From Alphaproteobacteria bacterium (GTDB lineage Bacteria; Pseudomonadota; Alphaproteobacteria; DSM-16000; Inquilinaceae), in the NCBI GenBank assembly GCA_028281925.1, contig JANQIX010000015.1:1-64000 (forward strand): a stretch of 64,000 nt of DNA, given 5' to 3'. Numbering within the stretch: position 1 is the first letter of the stretch; each line of letters opens with the position of its first letter. A program made the translations under genes and the position numbers. This document shows positions 54,252-63,983 of this stretch, in pieces. The notes below the pieces were generated by a model. The model had not been told where the DNA came from. It did not search any database and saw nothing but the letters and a program-made list of their open reading frames with translations.

Positions 54252-54417
54252 GTTGATCCTCCGCGATCTGCCGGTGAAGATCCGCCAGGGCCGACACCCG
54301 GTCGCCGTCGCGCGTGGCGGCCAGAAGGGCGGCCTGTTCCAAAAGCCGTTTCGCCTGTTCCAGGCGGTCCTGCAGGTTGGAGAGATCCAGCTGCTGCCAG
54401 CGAGTCTCGGTGGTCAT
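54220..54417 (-). CDS. Small coiled-coil protein (65 residues)
   Basis: The 65-residue protein is one amphipathic helix with heptad-like leucines (LSNLQDRLEQAKRLLEQAALLAA) and a charged tail. The ATG at 54417 is preceded by GGAGGAAGAAGG, a strong ribosome site, and the gene sits 21 bases after the spike gene stop. Its last 32 bases overlap the start of the helical 561-residue protein. No family is recognised. It may pair with that protein or with the spike. Confidence 0.65.
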   Translation of the reverse strand: MTTETRWQQLDLSNLQDRLEQAKRLLEQAALLAATRDGDRVSALADLHRQIAEDQRGDPQRQRYR

Positions 54418-54438
54418 GGGTCCTTCTTCCTCCGCCCC

Positions 54439-55671
54439 CTAGCCGACAGGGAACCGTTTTACGAAGCCGAAATAGGACAGGTCCAAGGCCGGCGTCATTG
54501 CCGCCCAGACATCCAGCGCCGGCCCATAGCCCGCCACGGTCAGCGGGTTCACGGCCTTCAGGATCAGCGCCAGCATGGTGAAGTGGATGGCAAGCCCGTC
54601 GCCAAGCACAAGGGGGGAAACCGCAGACAACCCGCCCAACTGCATCAATCCAAGCTTGGTGTTCATCGACAGATTGCCGGCCAGCGCATCGACGGAAAAG
54701 GCGCTGAGCGACAGGTCCGGCAGGCCGGCGGCGATCTTGACCGCACTGGCCGACGAGACGTTGACGCCGCCGCCGCTGCTGAGCCCGTATCCGCCGGCGT
54801 ATGTGTCCTGACCCGCGCCGTCGACCGTGCGGGTGCTGGCCCCTCGGATCGTCTCGGTCATCGCCCCCGTCATCGTCAGGGTGACGCCGCTATGGTCGAT
54901 GGTGCGGGTGAAGCTGCCGCTTACGGATTCCGTCAGGTTGCCGCCGATGGTCACGGTGGCATCGCCGCCGACCGTCCGCGTCGCGGCGCCGCCCACCGTC
55001 TCGGTCTGGCGGCCGGCCACATCCTGTTTGTCGTCGCCGCGCACTTGGGCCGAACGGGCGCCTTTGTTCAAGGTCCGCTCATTGCTCATGATGCGGTCCA
55101 GGCCCTCGGCACTCAGGATCAGCCGATTGCCCTTGCTGTCGTGGATCTCGATGCGTTCGTAGTCGGGTCGGTCGTCCAGCACGATGTGGTGGCCGGACGC
55201 CGATTTCAGGATGCGCACCTTCGGCGCGGGCGATTGCCGCGGATACTCGTGCTGAGGCGTTTCCGGCGTGCGGTCGGGCGCGGTCCAGCCCTGGGCGCCG
55301 TCGGGGGCCACCTGCTCCGCCGGTGGGGCTGCCTCGATCGCCGTGCTGTCCGGCGTGCCGACATCCGCCGCCTGGGGCGATCCCCACCACATGCCGCTCC
55401 AGATCGGCTTGGAAAGATCGCCTTCCTCGAACTCGATCCACACGCCGGCGCCGAGGTCGGGCACGGTGAACAGGCCCTGGTCCGGGCCGGCATAGGGTGA
55501 GGAGGGCATGGCCCAGCCGGTCGGCGTGTCTTCGCCCAACAGCCGCGGCACGATGGCCCGGATGCGGCCCCGGTTCTCCGGATCGATCACGTCGTGCACA
55601 TAGCCGCGGTACTTGCCGTAATACCGGTGCTGCATGCGTTCCAGCAGTTGCTGCAGCATGTCTTCGATCAC
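54439..55671 (-). CDS. Baseplate spike protein, gpV/VgrG-like
   Basis: The 410-residue protein has an N-terminal OB-fold of the phage gpV/Gp5 type (residues about 20-95: YRGYVHDVIDPENRGRIRAIVP, GWAMPSSPYAGPDQG, PDLGAGVWIEFEEGD, KPIWSGMWWG). A repetitive beta-prism/needle region follows (TVGGAATRTVGGDATVTIGGN and similar turns), as in contractile-tail spikes. The C-terminal 100 residues are hydrophobic and non-repetitive. It should sit at the tip of the tube in a contractile injection machine. The start is a GTG whose GTGA overlaps the stop of the small gene upstream; an ATG four codons later is possible. This is the clearest structural gene of the system in the window. Confidence 0.9.
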   Translation of the reverse strand: MIEDMLQQLLERMQHRYYGKYRGYVHDVIDPENRGRIRAIVPRLLGEDTPTGWAMPSSPYAGPDQGLFTVPDLGAGVWIEFEEGDLSKPIWSGMWWGSPQAADVGTPDSTAIEAAPPAEQVAPDGAQGWTAPDRTPETPQHEYPRQSPAPKVRILKSASGHHIVLDDRPDYERIEIHDSKGNRLILSAEGLDRIMSNERTLNKGARSAQVRGDDKQDVAGRQTETVGGAATRTVGGDATVTIGGNLTESVSGSFTRTIDHSGVTLTMTGAMTETIRGASTRTVDGAGQDTYAGGYGLSSGGGVNVSSASAVKIAAGLPDLSLSAFSVDALAGNLSMNTKLGLMQLGGLSAVSPLVLGDGLAIHFTMLALILKAVNPLTVAGYGPALDVWAAMTPALDLSYFGFVKRFPVG

Positions 55672-55880
55672 GGCCGCACCTCCGACTCTTCGATGTACTC
55701 CCGCACGCCAGAAACGTCGTTCAGGTTCAGCACGATGGTTGCCGAGCCGTCGTAACGGGCAAGGCTCAGGGCCTCCTCCTGAATATCGGCGATGGTGCCG
55801 ACATAGACATGCCCGAGCGTGGTGAACACCAGCAACTGCGTGTCGGGCGGAAACGCTTCGAGCTGGCTGCGCAGGCTCAT
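55668..55880 (-). CDS. Small beta-barrel-like protein (70 residues), unknown
   Basis: The 70-residue protein reads as a single small beta-barrel (TQLLVFTTLGHVYVGTIADI, EEALSLARYDGSATIVLNLNDVSGV). The pattern LxxGxxxxGxIxxI is like Sm/LSm or SH3-type barrels, but the match is loose. It overlaps both neighbours by four bases (ATGA, GTGA) and lies directly before the spike gene. It could be a small baseplate component or an RNA-binding regulator; I cannot decide. Confidence 0.75.
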   Translation of the reverse strand: MSLRSQLEAFPPDTQLLVFTTLGHVYVGTIADIQEEALSLARYDGSATIVLNLNDVSGVREYIEESEVRP

Positions 55881-56194
55881 GTGTCGAGGCCGGTGCGGAT
55901 GTGTTGCAGCAGATCCCGCCGGATCTGCAACTCGTTCGTATCCAGCGTCACGCGGTCGTTGCGCAGGCGGCGGCGGGCGGCCTGAACCAGTTCCTGCAGG
56001 GTCTGCGGCTGTTCAGGCTCCGGTTCCACGCGGAAGCGGCCGGCCCAAAGCTCGGAGATCCTGACAGCGTCGTCGACCCGCTCGATCGAGCGCTGATAGT
56101 GCACCTTCGCATCGACCACCCGGTCCGGCGTGTCATCCGGCAATGCGGCGCGGAACAGATGGGCCGCGGTGAAATCGGTCGGTGTCAGGGCCAT
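55877..56194 (-). CDS. Small operon protein (105 residues), unknown
   Basis: The protein of about 105 residues is not recognised. It is mostly helical and charged (TPDRVVDAKVHYQRSIERVDD, LQELVQAARRRLRNDRVTLDTNEL), with one Pro/Glu-rich linker. The ATG at 56194 follows GAGAGGGAAC and lies 19 bases after the stop of the giant beta-helix gene. The frame open to 56287 overlaps that gene and adds no plausible sequence. It overlaps the 70-residue gene by ATGA. Confidence 0.75.
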   Translation of the reverse strand: MALTPTDFTAAHLFRAALPDDTPDRVVDAKVHYQRSIERVDDAVRISELWAGRFRVEPEPEQPQTLQELVQAARRRLRNDRVTLDTNELQIRRDLLQHIRTGLDT

Positions 56195-56213
56195 GGCGGT
56201 TCCCTCTCGGGCT

Positions 56214-59200
56214 TTACGGATTGAGCTCGACGATCGCCGGGCCCGGATGGATGTACACACCCGCCGTCGTGGTATTGCCGACGGCACCGACCTTGCTGCC
56301 GCCGATCACGACAAGCGAATGGTCGCGCGGATCCGGCGGCGGCAGCGGACGGGGGCGTGGGCGCACTTCGTCGGGGATCAGGCTGCCCTTCCCGGCGAGG
56401 GCAACGCTGACGATCTCTTCCAGCACGTTGGGCTGTTTGGCCGCCGCGGCAGCGACCGTTGGCTGGTCGGCCTTCACACCTGTCAGCGCATCGATGCCCC
56501 GCACCAGGGCAACCTGCTCGTCCCCACTGCTGGAGACGAGCTGCGACTGCACGATGGTCTTGGCCTGGTTCTCGCTAAGGCCGGTGAGCCGCGCGATGCC
56601 GTAGAGCTTCGCAGAGCCCGTAAGGTCCGGATGGGTCAGGATCTTGTTGGAGCTGTCGAGCGCCAGCGCGATCGCTTCCGTGGAAAGGTCGACAGACACG
56701 CCCTTTTCGGAGTCCGCTGCGGTCGCCTCCGGTGCTTCGCGTGGCGCCTCCGTGGCCGGGGGCGGCGGTGTCGGTGCCAGGGCGAAACGCTCGGCCGGCA
56801 CCGACTTGACCAATTGGATGCCCGTCAGACCGTCGGACAGCTTCAGCTGGTCGCCCAGCACGGCCGATTTGAGGACAGCCGCGGCAGACGTATCGGTCGT
56901 CAGCTCCGATTTGGCGGCAACGAACTCGAAGCTCGTCTGGGCCGTGTCGACCGTGGTCCTGAACGTGGTGTCGCGGCGCTTTTCGATCTCCTGTAGCACC
57001 GCGGCGTTGTCCAGCTTGACGGACAGCGCGGACCCCGACCCCAGATCGACCGCCAGACGAATGTCGCCCGGCTTGGTCAGGTCTGGCACGCGCGGCCGAA
57101 GCGGCGGCGGCGGTGGCGGCGGCGGAACGGTGCCTAGAACCGCATTCACCGACGCGGTCACCAGCGACTGTCCGCTGCGGATCACGGCAACGTTGATGGC
57201 GCGCAGACATTCGCAGCGGTTCGAAGACAGGACCGCGGTGTCGACATGGCGCAGATAGACAGCGCCGGTGTCGGCCGTCGATTCCAGCTCATTGCCCACA
57301 ACGGTGGCCGAGACGCGGGCGAAGGGTTGCGACAACAGCAGCAGCGCGGGTCCGTTGGCGACCACGTCGTTGCCCGAAACGTTCACGGCGCGGCGGGGCC
57401 GGAAGATCGGCGGTAGGATGAGGATCGGCGGCCGCACCAGGAAATCGAAAAGCGAATTGTGGGCCGGGAAGGCCGTCCGCGCCACCCAGCTGTCCGCCGA
57501 TGCGATCGCGGCCGTCGGCGCCACGGCCGTCGGCAGCGTATCGGTCAGCACGGAGAACTTTGGCGGCTCCACCGCCGCGGCCAGTTGGAACCCGCCGACG
57601 CGGAACGCCTGCGAGCCGGCGACGAGGCCCGTCTGACCGGAAAGGCCGGCCGAGAACAGGTCGTCGATCTTGACCGGCGGGCTCTCCTCTTTGTCGTACG
57701 GCTTGATCACCGGGCGGTCCGGAGGCGGCTCGACCTCCAATGCCGGATCGCGGCAGAGACGGCTCACCAGCGCGGCATCGACCGTGTCGAATTGCAGTAA
57801 CAGCCCGGCGCCGCCGGCGCCGCCGCCGGAATGCCGCACGCGGTTGTCCTGCACCGTGGCGTCGCCGCGCCAATCCACCACGATTTCATGCAGCAGAGAC
57901 AGGCGGCGTGAATTGCCGTTGTCGTGCAGGCGGTTGCCGGCGACGCTCAGCTGACCGCCGCCGGTGATGGCGATGGCCGCCTGGCCGATATCGGTCAGAT
58001 CCGGATCGGCCGTTCCGCAGCAGCCGAGAATGTGGTTCTCGCGCACCGACGCCACGACATCGCTGCCCGGCCGCAGGTCGATGCCGGCGATCGCCGCGGC
58101 GACCACACGATTGCCCTCAATGGCGAGCGCGGGTCTGGCCTGGTTCGTGATCGGTGCCGTCGCATGACCCGTCTGATCCGTAACGGCGGCGCCCATGCGC
58201 GCGCTCTCAACGCGGTTCCGGGCGATGGCCAGCCGCGTCTGCACGGCGGCCGCGAACAAGCCGTCGGCGGGGTGCGCCCGCACCCGCGGGCCCGGCAGGA
58301 TCGGCGGCAGGAACGGTGTGCGCACCTTGGTCAGGCTGGACAGGGCAGCGCGGGCATTGGTCAAGGCACCCGCCGGATCGGCTGCAGTGACGATCATCTC
58401 CGCCGTCGGCGCTGCGATCTTTCCGCGATTGGCATTGACGTACCGGCGTGTGGCGTTGATCCGGGACTCCGGATCGCCCTTGGGGTCGAGCGCGCGGACA
58501 ACGGCGCCGTTCAGCACGCCGATCGCGCCGGCCTTAGCCGAAGCCTCCGGCAGACTGGCCGCCTTGTCCGACAGCCGGCCCACGACATCCGCCATCACAT
58601 GCAGGGCCGTCGCTTCGGTTTCCGCGTCGGGCTCGCTCTCCAGCGACTTCTTCGCATCGGTTATGCTGCGCAGCAGGCCTTCGCGCTCACCCTTGCGCAA
58701 GCCGAGCTCTTCGCTCGACGCGCGCACGCTGTCTTCCAGTATCGTGAAGCCCTCCGAGCGTACGCCCGCGTCCGTTTCGCCCCGGACGTCGAGAAGGAGT
58801 TGCCCCATACCGGCCAGTCGCTCGGTGGGGTCGCGTCCGGTCGGCTCGACAACAGGCTGGCGCAGCGTCACCCCGGCCAGCCTCTGCTGCTCCTGCTGCA
58901 GCTCTCCCAGTGCCAGCTTTGCCGACTTCTCGTATTCGCGGCGCTCGTCCGGATTGTCGATGGCGTTGCGGATGGCGGCAGAGATGGTTCGCGCCTTTTC
59001 CGACAGCTCCGGCTTGTCTCCGGTGATGCGCACCAACTGACCCGCATACTCCCGCAGAACGCGCAGGTTCCTCAAGGCACCGGCGTCCGTGTCCAGCGCC
59101 AGGCCGCTGACGCGGCGTTCCATCTGCTCCGCCGTTACCAGCACGAGTTCAGCTTCGAACCGCCGGGCCTGGGCATCCACATCCTCCTCGCTGATCAGCG

Positions 59201-62200
59201 TGGCGGTCTTCGGGTCCTTGGCGAACTCCTGGATGTCCACCAGCGTGTTGCGCAGGCGCTCGACTGCATCGGCGGCCGGTCTGCCGCCCGCGGCCTTCAC
59301 GTCCTGGAAATCCTGGCGCAGCCGCTCGGACAGATCCGGGTTGGCCTCACGCAGGGTGTCGACCATTGCGTTGACCGACTCCTCCAGCTTGGCCACTTCC
59401 TCTTCGTTGAGGGATTCCGGATCGTCGCTGTCCAGGATCTCTTCGCCCAGCCGGACCAGGCCTTCCAGGATCTTGCTCTGTTCGGCGGTGAAGCCGGCAT
59501 CCGCCAGCGCGGTTTCCGCCGCGATCTTGCGCAGGCGGGCCTCTGCCAGCGTGCCGAGCGCTTCGGCAAGCGCCAGCTGGTCCGCACGGGACCCTGTCTC
59601 TCCGATCACTTCATTCAGCCGGTCCACAAGCCCGACCTCGACGGTCTCGAGGCCCTCGGTCAGGCTCTTTGCCACCTCGTCGATCCCCTTGGCGGCGGCG
59701 ATGATGGCCTCGCCACCCTCCAGCAGCGCATGGTCGAAGCTCGCGGCGGCCTGCCAATGCTCGGCCACGGTCTTGTCTTCGGCCGTGAAGGCGGCGGCGT
59801 CGGACAGTGTCGCGCGCACATGGTTGGCAGCCGTCGTGTGGTCGTCCGCGCCCTGGGCCTCCAGCATTTCCGCAAGGCCGTTGGAAAGCTCGCGGGCCAG
59901 CCGTTCGCCGGCGGATCCGAGATCCTCCAGTGCGCCCTCGATGGCTTCCATCGGCGCGTAGATCTGGCCGCCGAGGGTCTGTCGCGTCGACCGGTCGCCG
60001 ATCGTGTAGGCCATGATCTGGCGCCGGAGGAACGTGACCGCCCCGTGCAGATCCGTCGGTTCGGCGGCCGTGCTGCGGTCGCGCAGCTGCAACGACGACA
60101 GGAAGGTGAAGATCGGCGGGCGCGGCACCACGATGGGCGGGATCGGCGGCGCTGCGATCTGCTCCACGACGCCGTAGATGCGCTCCACCTGGTTGTCTTC
60201 CAGAACCAGGTCGCGGCCGCCCACGGCGGCGACGCCGGCCGTACGGATCGGCGTGCCGGGATCGACGAAGCCCTGCGGGATCGTTCGCGTACCGATATCG
60301 GCGATGCGGTTGTTGCGGACCTCGCTGTCCTCCACCAGGCTCAGCACGATGCCGCCGCGCAGGGTGGCAACGTCCAGCCAGCGCAAGACGGCGTCGACCG
60401 CCAGGCGCACACCGCTGCCTTGCTGCAGTAGGGTGTCCAGCACATCGCGCGGGGTCGCATTGGCGGCAAGCGACACCGCAGGGGCAAGCTGGCCGATCGC
60501 CGCGACCACGGCTGGTGACCAGTTGGTGCGGGCGCGGGCCACGCCTTCGATCCGGTTGCCCTCCACCCGCAGACCGCCGATGGCACCGCCATGCCCCCAG
60601 GCCCGGATGCCCGCGTCACCGAAATTGCGGATGGTATTGCCCTGCACCCTGGCACCGTGAACCGGCTGCGATCCGCCGATCAGGATACCGGTGGCAAGGC
60701 CGGCGATGCCGGTGCCCTCGATGCGGTTGTCGGCGATTTCCAGGTCGGACGCAGCGCGCGGTACGCGGCTGCCGGCATCCGCGCCGGAGCCGATCAGGAT
60801 GCCGGCATCGATTTCCAGCCCCGTGGTCAGGCCGCGATCGGCGACCGAGACCCAGTTGCCGGTCACGCGGTCGGCCATGCCGGTGATGTGGATACCCGCC
60901 TGAACGCGGCCACCACCGCCGGCCAAGCGCACCTCGTTATCCGCCACATCGGCGCCGTCGCCGGAGATGCGGATGCCGGCTTCCACCGCGCCGGTGATCC
61001 TGTTCTCTCGCACGACGGTGCGGTCGACGGGCTCGGCGAAGCGGATCTCGGTCTCGTCCTCCATGGTGATGCCGACAGGGAAGCCGTCGACATGGTTGCC
61101 TGAGACGACAACACCGTCCATCCGCCCGTCACCGATGCGGATGCCGAAGCTGGGGGACAACGCGGCACTGACGCGGTTGTCGGCAATCCGGACGCCGTTG
61201 AGGAATAGGCCGGAGCGCGGGCGCAGGATCAGGGCGTTGCGCGTCAGATGCCGGCCATAGGCGGCCGCGACGATGCCGGATGGCGCCCGCACGCGGCAGC
61301 CCTCGACCGTGACATCCTGGCAGCTTCCGGTGATCAGGATGCCGGCGGCGACAGTGCCTTCGGCCGCGCCCTCTTCCCGCGAGGTGACGGTCAGATGCCG
61401 CAGCCGCACATGGGTGCTGTCGCTGACCGTGACCACACCGTGCGGCAGGCGCCTTAGCACCTCCAGTTCGTCCGGTGCGATATCTTCCAGAGGCGCGCCG
61501 GGGTTTTCCCGCTGCAGCCGCCGCAGCCGTGCGATGGTCTGCACGACGGAGGCCGCGGCCCGTCCGAAGCCCGGCTGCAGCGTACGGATATTGGTGATGA
61601 AGGTGTCCAAGAGCTGCGGGATCGCCGCCGTGGGGATGGCGAGATCCGACACGGTCAGCGGCACCGCCGCCGTCAGCCCGCCAGGATCGGTGTCCGCAGC
61701 CGTGAGGGAAAGGGGCACCGTCAGCAGCGCCTCGGTCCCGATCGGGGTATCGGCCTGCGGAACCTCGTGCAGATCGAGAAGCTCGATGGTCACATCGCCC
61801 TGGCGCCCGCAGCGGTCGAGGTAGAAGGCGCCGCCGGCGCCCGAGACCTCGAGCCGCGTCGCATCGCCGTCGCCCAGGATGCGCAGGTCGCTACGGCCGT
61901 GCAGCAGGATCGGATGTTCCAGCGTGTAGACACCGGCACGCAGATAGATCGTGCCGCCGGCGCTGCCGATCCGGTCGATCGCCGCCTGAACCGCCTCGTC
62001 ACCGGTGACGCCTTCGGCGATGTTTTGGTCGATATCGCCGAAGGTGCGCACGCCGTCGCCGACCACGACGGTGAAGGCGCCCGGCGACAGCCGCCGCCGG
62101 CCCAGCTCGATCAGCCGGTTGCGCACCTCGTGCAGCGGCAGGAACAGAATGCGCAGGTCTTCGAACGTGCGGCCCGTTTCCGTCCAGCGGACGCGGCCCA

Positions 62201-63983
62201 GCGACTGGCGTTCGTGCCAAGGCCCGTGCACGGGTGCGTCGCTCAGCTGCTCCACCACCCCGCGCGCCGATCCGTCCGGGCTGACAATGCGGGCGGTGAA
62301 GGTCCAGTACTCCTGGGCGCGGAAATCGTCGCCGGAGAACGCAAACGTGATCCCGTCATAGAGGTTGTAGCGGACACCGGTCAGCAGCCAGTCGGCACCG
62401 TCCCAGCGCCGCACCGCCGCGCTGTCGGCCATACGAAAGGCACGACCCAGCGGGCCGCCGGCGTCGAGATTGTCGGGATCGTTCGTCAACGCGTGGCCGG
62501 GATCGTGGAACTCCAGCACGCCGGTCGCCGTATCGACCGCCCGCAACCGGCGGACTACTGGGCGGTGGCCGTCGCGGTCGGGGTCGAGCCGGCTCAGTTC
62601 ATCCTCAACCACCACCACATCGCCGGCGGCAAAGCGCGCCGCATCGCCGGGGTCGATCGCCACGGACGCTGCAGTGTCCGCGGCATCCGCCACCAGCGGC
62701 GCCACCGTCGCGCCGTTGTTGCGCGACCAACCGACCACGGGCCGCGGACCGTCGGTGCGTAGCGTCTCGACCCGCATATTGATGTTGTCGCGGCCCAGAT
62801 ACCCCTCGCCGGTCGACACGTTCTCGCTGAACAGGCAGCGGTCGCGGCAGGGATCCGGCTCCTCCACCGGGAAGCGGTCAGGCAGGGATCCCGCCGGCAC
62901 ATTGGTGGTCAGCCGGCCGCCGCCGATGGGCGAGGCCAGCGCCTCCGACGCACCCGGCGCCAGTGCTTGCACGCGGACCTGGCTGACCTTGCGGCTGCGG
63001 AACGTGGTGTCGTCGCCGTCCAGCGCCGGTTCGTTCAAGAACTCGTCCTGGAAGCGGTGAACCGCCCGCTCCCAGACATCCAGGTAGACGTGATGGTAGG
63101 TGGCCGTGGGATCAGCCGGCCGCTGCAGCGGCTCCGGGTTCGGCAGGTCCGGCTGGAGCGAATAGCGGATGTCATGCTCCAGAAAGCTGCGCATGCCGCG
63201 AAGATAGATCCGCCCGGCGCCGGGCAGCGTGCCATCGCCACCGCGCAGGATCACGTCGCCGTCTCCGAGCCCGGCATCTTCAGCCAGCAGGCCGTCGAAG
63301 AAGATCTCCGCCCGCGGCGGCAGGCCGGTCATTCCCCAACCGGTCAGCAACAGGCCCTGCGCTCCGCCATCGAGAGGCGTGCGAGGCAACGCCGCCAGCG
63401 CCCCGATCGGAACGCGCAGTTCCATCCAGCCTTCGGTCAGTGTCGGCACGTCGAGCACGCGGTGCGGGGCGCCGTCCACGTCACGCACCACGACGCCGAT
63501 ATCGACGATCTCGTCATCGGTCGGCGGGCGCGCGACGCGGACCGGAAGGCGCAGGGCCGCCGCCGGATAGGTCGCCCCGGCCGGATCCAGCGGAACCGGC
63601 AGATGCAGGATATCGATGGGTTCGGGCAGTGCGCGGACAAGGGCGGTGAAGCCGCGGCCGCGCACCACATGGGGCAGCGTGTCGGGGTCGCGGCGAACCC
63701 GCCCCAGCTCTTGCGGGATCGACCGCTGATCGTCCGCTGGCAGCCCCTCACCCTGCCAGCCCTCGAGGGAGCGGATGGGATCGATCAGGTGGGTATCGGC
63801 CAGGCGATAGCCGTCGTCGGGAGAGCCCTCGGCGAGGTCGCCGCTGCGCCGACGCGCATCGGTGCGAACCAGGGTCGCCTGCTCGTTCGCGTCGGAGTCG
63901 AGGCGCACGCGCCCCATCTGCTCGCGGACGGCGGTGAAGCGGCGCCGTTCGTCGAAACGGAAGCGCGACGTGTAAGCCTTCAC
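56214..63983 (-). CDS. Giant beta-helix fibre-like protein with DUF6519-like N-terminus
   Basis: The 2589-residue protein begins with YTSRFRFDERRRFTAVREQMGRVRLDSDANEQ, resembling the DUF6519-type N-terminus of phage-tail-like proteins (from memory). A beta-helix starts near 650 (GGTIYLRAGVYTLEHPILLHG) and runs to about 1260 with N-ladder turns (VVSGNHVDGFPVGITM, VVRENRITGAVEAGIRISG). About 560 residues of alpha-helical, coiled-coil-rich sequence follow (1330-1890). Beta-helix turns then resume (about 1930-2230), and a Pro-rich linker leads to a helical C-terminus. A receptor-binding fibre or large baseplate arm is likely. The GTG at 63983 has GGGGAGG upstream and overlaps a TGA of a preceding frame. 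Confidence 0.85.
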   Translation of the reverse strand: MKAYTSRFRFDERRRFTAVREQMGRVRLDSDANEQATLVRTDARRRSGDLAEGSPDDGYRLADTHLIDPIRSLEGWQGEGLPADDQRSIPQELGRVRRDPDTLPHVVRGRGFTALVRALPEPIDILHLPVPLDPAGATYPAAALRLPVRVARPPTDDEIVDIGVVVRDVDGAPHRVLDVPTLTEGWMELRVPIGALAALPRTPLDGGAQGLLLTGWGMTGLPPRAEIFFDGLLAEDAGLGDGDVILRGGDGTLPGAGRIYLRGMRSFLEHDIRYSLQPDLPNPEPLQRPADPTATYHHVYLDVWERAVHRFQDEFLNEPALDGDDTTFRSRKVSQVRVQALAPGASEALASPIGGGRLTTNVPAGSLPDRFPVEEPDPCRDRCLFSENVSTGEGYLGRDNINMRVETLRTDGPRPVVGWSRNNGATVAPLVADAADTAASVAIDPGDAARFAAGDVVVVEDELSRLDPDRDGHRPVVRRLRAVDTATGVLEFHDPGHALTNDPDNLDAGGPLGRAFRMADSAAVRRWDGADWLLTGVRYNLYDGITFAFSGDDFRAQEYWTFTARIVSPDGSARGVVEQLSDAPVHGPWHERQSLGRVRWTETGRTFEDLRILFLPLHEVRNRLIELGRRRLSPGAFTVVVGDGVRTFGDIDQNIAEGVTGDEAVQAAIDRIGSAGGTIYLRAGVYTLEHPILLHGRSDLRILGDGDATRLEVSGAGGAFYLDRCGRQGDVTIELLDLHEVPQADTPIGTEALLTVPLSLTAADTDPGGLTAAVPLTVSDLAIPTAAIPQLLDTFITNIRTLQPGFGRAAASVVQTIARLRRLQRENPGAPLEDIAPDELEVLRRLPHGVVTVSDSTHVRLRHLTVTSREEGAAEGTVAAGILITGSCQDVTVEGCRVRAPSGIVAAAYGRHLTRNALILRPRSGLFLNGVRIADNRVSAALSPSFGIRIGDGRMDGVVVSGNHVDGFPVGITMEDETEIRFAEPVDRTVVRENRITGAVEAGIRISGDGADVADNEVRLAGGGGRVQAGIHITGMADRVTGNWVSVADRGLTTGLEIDAGILIGSGADAGSRVPRAASDLEIADNRIEGTGIAGLATGILIGGSQPVHGARVQGNTIRNFGDAGIRAWGHGGAIGGLRVEGNRIEGVARARTNWSPAVVAAIGQLAPAVSLAANATPRDVLDTLLQQGSGVRLAVDAVLRWLDVATLRGGIVLSLVEDSEVRNNRIADIGTRTIPQGFVDPGTPIRTAGVAAVGGRDLVLEDNQVERIYGVVEQIAAPPIPPIVVPRPPIFTFLSSLQLRDRSTAAEPTDLHGAVTFLRRQIMAYTIGDRSTRQTLGGQIYAPMEAIEGALEDLGSAGERLARELSNGLAEMLEAQGADDHTTAANHVRATLSDAAAFTAEDKTVAEHWQAAASFDHALLEGGEAIIAAAKGIDEVAKSLTEGLETVEVGLVDRLNEVIGETGSRADQLALAEALGTLAEARLRKIAAETALADAGFTAEQSKILEGLVRLGEEILDSDDPESLNEEEVAKLEESVNAMVDTLREANPDLSERLRQDFQDVKAAGGRPAADAVERLRNTLVDIQEFAKDPKTATLISEEDVDAQARRFEAELVLVTAEQMERRVSGLALDTDAGALRNLRVLREYAGQLVRITGDKPELSEKARTISAAIRNAIDNPDERREYEKSAKLALGELQQEQQRLAGVTLRQPVVEPTGRDPTERLAGMGQLLLDVRGETDAGVRSEGFTILEDSVRASSEELGLRKGEREGLLRSITDAKKSLESEPDAETEATALHVMADVVGRLSDKAASLPEASAKAGAIGVLNGAVVRALDPKGDPESRINATRRYVNANRGKIAAPTAEMIVTAADPAGALTNARAALSSLTKVRTPFLPPILPGPRVRAHPADGLFAAAVQTRLAIARNRVESARMGAAVTDQTGHATAPITNQARPALAIEGNRVVAAAIAGIDLRPGSDVVASVRENHILGCCGTADPDLTDIGQAAIAITGGGQLSVAGNRLHDNGNSRRLSLLHEIVVDWRGDATVQDNRVRHSGGGAGGAGLLLQFDTVDAALVSRLCRDPALEVEPPPDRPVIKPYDKEESPPVKIDDLFSAGLSGQTGLVAGSQAFRVGGFQLAAAVEPPKFSVLTDTLPTAVAPTAAIASADSWVARTAFPAHNSLFDFLVRPPILILPPIFRPRRAVNVSGNDVVANGPALLLLSQPFARVSATVVGNELESTADTGAVYLRHVDTAVLSSNRCECLRAINVAVIRSGQSLVTASVNAVLGTVPPPPPPPPLRPRVPDLTKPGDIRLAVDLGSGSALSVKLDNAAVLQEIEKRRDTTFRTTVDTAQTSFEFVAAKSELTTDTSAAAVLKSAVLGDQLKLSDGLTGIQLVKSVPAERFALAPTPPPPATEAPREAPEATAADSEKGVSVDLSTEAIALALDSSNKILTHPDLTGSAKLYGIARLTGLSENQAKTIVQSQLVSSSGDEQVALVRGIDALTGVKADQPTVAAAAAKQPNVLEEIVSVALAGKGSLIPDEVRPRPRPLPPPDPRDHSLVVIGGSKVGAVGNTTTAGVYIHPGPAIVELNP

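Noticed and set aside
57924-60431. 835-codon plus-strand open frame
   Set aside because: It lies wholly opposite the giant beta-helix gene, has biased Arg/His/Gly/Asp composition typical of antisense frames in GC-rich DNA and shows no recognisable domain.
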